Below are positions 6,650 to 7,611 of a DNA stretch of 7,611 nucleotides, piece after piece; within the stretch, counting starts at the first letter, position 1; every line of letters starts with the position of its first letter. The notes below the pieces were generated by a model. It was not told where the DNA came from. It saw only the letters and a list, made by a program, of their open reading frames with translations, and did not search any database. This DNA comes from Planctomycetota bacterium (lineage in GTDB: Bacteria > Planctomycetota > PUPC01 > JACPCR01). Where the stretch lies: positions 1 through 7,611 of the forward strand of contig JASLXP010000164.1 in the NCBI GenBank assembly GCA_030740295.1, written 5' to 3'. The position numbers and the translations under genes were made by a program.

Positions 6650-7597
6650 ATGTCCTCAAACAGAGAAATGATGCACGATCAAGCACCCCCTCTCGAGCTC
6701 AGCGATAACGAAGGGCCTTCCATCCACTGCTTCGGCCGCGACGCCATGTCCACGACCTTCGAGATCTTCATCGAAGGCCAGGATGCTGCCTACGCCGAAC
6801 AGGCTGCCCTTGAAGCCCTGGACGAAATCGCCCGCGTCGAAGAGGAGCTCAGCCGCTTTATACCCTCCAGCGACATCGCTCAGATAAACGCGCTCGAAGT
6901 CGGCGAGACCTGGAAGCTCGGTATCGAAGCCTACCAATGCCTCAGACTGGCTAAACAGATGTACGAGGCAACTGCCGGTGTATTCGATGCGGGCGCAGGC
7001 TCAGACGCCAGCATCGATAGTCTACAATTAGACGAAGATGCCATGGGCTGCACCGTAGCGTCCAAAGGACTCCGCATCGACCTCGGCGGCATCGGCAAAG
7101 GATACGCACTCGACCGCGCTGCAGACATGCTGCGGGACTGGAGCATCGATTCTGCTCTTCTCCACTGCGGACAAAGCACCGCGCTTGCCCTGGATACACC
7201 GTCGGGTGAGCCCGGCTGGAACATAAGCATCCGCGATCCCCGCGACCACACACTGCACCTGGCACGTTTGCAGATCTGCAACCAGTCCCTCAGCGGTTCG
7301 GGCGTCCTTCTCCATGGCCAACACATCATCGACCCACGGACGCGGGAACCTGCTCAGGCTAAGGAGGGGACGTGGTCGCTTGCGAGCTCGGCCGCTATCG
7401 CAGACGCGCTCTCGACCGCTTTGATGGTGATGCAACCAGATGAGATTGAAATCTACTTTGCCGCGCACCAATCACATTCCGGCCTTGTGCTGCCGAGAGA
7501 TTCAGACACCTTCATGAGATGGGGCCAATGGCAGCTCTCCGATGAAGAGGAGGCAGACGCGGATGAAGAGACCACGGATGAAGAGGGCCACGGATGA
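6650..7597 (+). CDS. apbE: FAD:protein FMN transferase (ApbE family)
   Basis: ApbE enzymes attach FMN from FAD to Thr or Ser of target flavoproteins such as NqrB/NqrC, RnfG and FMN-binding-domain proteins, using Mg2+. In this 315-residue protein the family blocks occur in order: GRDAMSTTFEI (29-39), EEELSRFIPSSDIAQIN (64-80), GVFDAGAG (110-117), the core DLGGIGKGYALD (144-155), HCGQSTALAL (172-181, where relatives often have Gly-Gly), GWNISIRDP (189-197), SLSGSG (213-218), HIIDPRT (225-231) and ADALSTAL (251-258) with the metal-site Asp and Thr. All key blocks are present, so it should be active. Unlike many ApbE proteins it has no signal peptide or lipobox, suggesting a cytoplasmic enzyme. 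The tail from 298 is very acidic and is encoded by repeat DNA. AGGAAGAG (6629-6636) lies 13 bases before ATG 6650, rather far, so ATG 6668 or 6671 is also possible. No flavinylation target is in the window. Confidence 0.93.
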   Translation: MSSNREMMHDQAPPLELSDNEGPSIHCFGRDAMSTTFEIFIEGQDAAYAEQAALEALDEIARVEEELSRFIPSSDIAQINALEVGETWKLGIEAYQCLRLAKQMYEATAGVFDAGAGSDASIDSLQLDEDAMGCTVASKGLRIDLGGIGKGYALDRAADMLRDWSIDSALLHCGQSTALALDTPSGEPGWNISIRDPRDHTLHLARLQICNQSLSGSGVLLHGQHIIDPRTREPAQAKEGTWSLASSAAIADALSTALMVMQPDEIEIYFAAHQSHSGLVLPRDSDTFMRWGQWQLSDEEEADADEETTDEEGHG

Positions 7598-7611
7598 AGA
7601 GGGCCACGGAT
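7572..7611 (+). repeat. 16-bp tandem repeat across the apbE stop codon, cut by the window edge
   Basis: The unit CCACGGATGAAGAGGG is repeated exactly at 7572-7587 and 7588-7603, and a third copy begins at 7604 and runs off the window. The apbE stop TGA (7595-7597) falls inside the second copy. Related GATGAAGAG blocks occur upstream within the gene at 7541 and 7562. Because 16 is not a multiple of 3, each copy shifts the reading frame. Confidence 0.9.

Noticed and set aside
6931..7471. Minus-strand open frames of 104 to 147 codons
   Set aside because: They are antisense to apbE, whose conserved blocks are all in the plus-strand frame.

Overview
The window carries five protein-coding genes. 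Four are on the minus strand: a secreted HEAT-repeat protein that runs off the left edge, a CocE/NonD-type serine hydrolase, a secreted tandem-repeat protein with a very basic tail, and a LOG-family nucleotide phosphoribohydrolase. One is on the plus strand: an ApbE-type FAD:protein FMN transferase. The DNA is bacterial: Shine-Dalgarno-like sites, a good sigma70-type promoter, a Rho-independent terminator, and moderately high GC. The combination of a secreted HEAT protein with a W-x-x-W-W motif, the ApbE variant and a CCACGGAT-type tandem repeat reminds me of Planctomycetota, Verrucomicrobiota or Hydrogenedentota. That placement is a weak inference, because no marker gene is present.

Layout: 1-1721 (minus) is the HEAT gene, with its C-terminus beyond the window. 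1722-1905 is a gap. 1906-3573 (minus) is the hydrolase. 3574-3874 is a gap holding a strong terminator that ends the next gene. 3875-5227 (minus) is the repeat protein. 5228-5520 is a gap with a possible terminator followed by a possible promoter. 5521-6537 (minus) is the LOG gene. 6538-6649 is a divergent promoter region with an inverted repeat over the -35 box of the LOG promoter. 6650-7597 (plus) is apbE, whose stop codon lies inside a 16-bp tandem repeat that continues past the right edge.

The genes do not form an obvious pathway. The wide gaps, each of 112 bases or more, and the terminator suggest mostly separate transcription units rather than one operon. Three products look cytoplasmic (hydrolase, LOG, ApbE) and two look exported (HEAT protein, repeat protein). 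The least explained item is the exported repeat protein: about nine to ten 31-residue units followed by about 80 residues made almost only of Ser, Arg, Lys, Gly and Thr. I see no phage, CRISPR, transposase, tRNA or rRNA signal. I do not find a clear new multi-gene system here.
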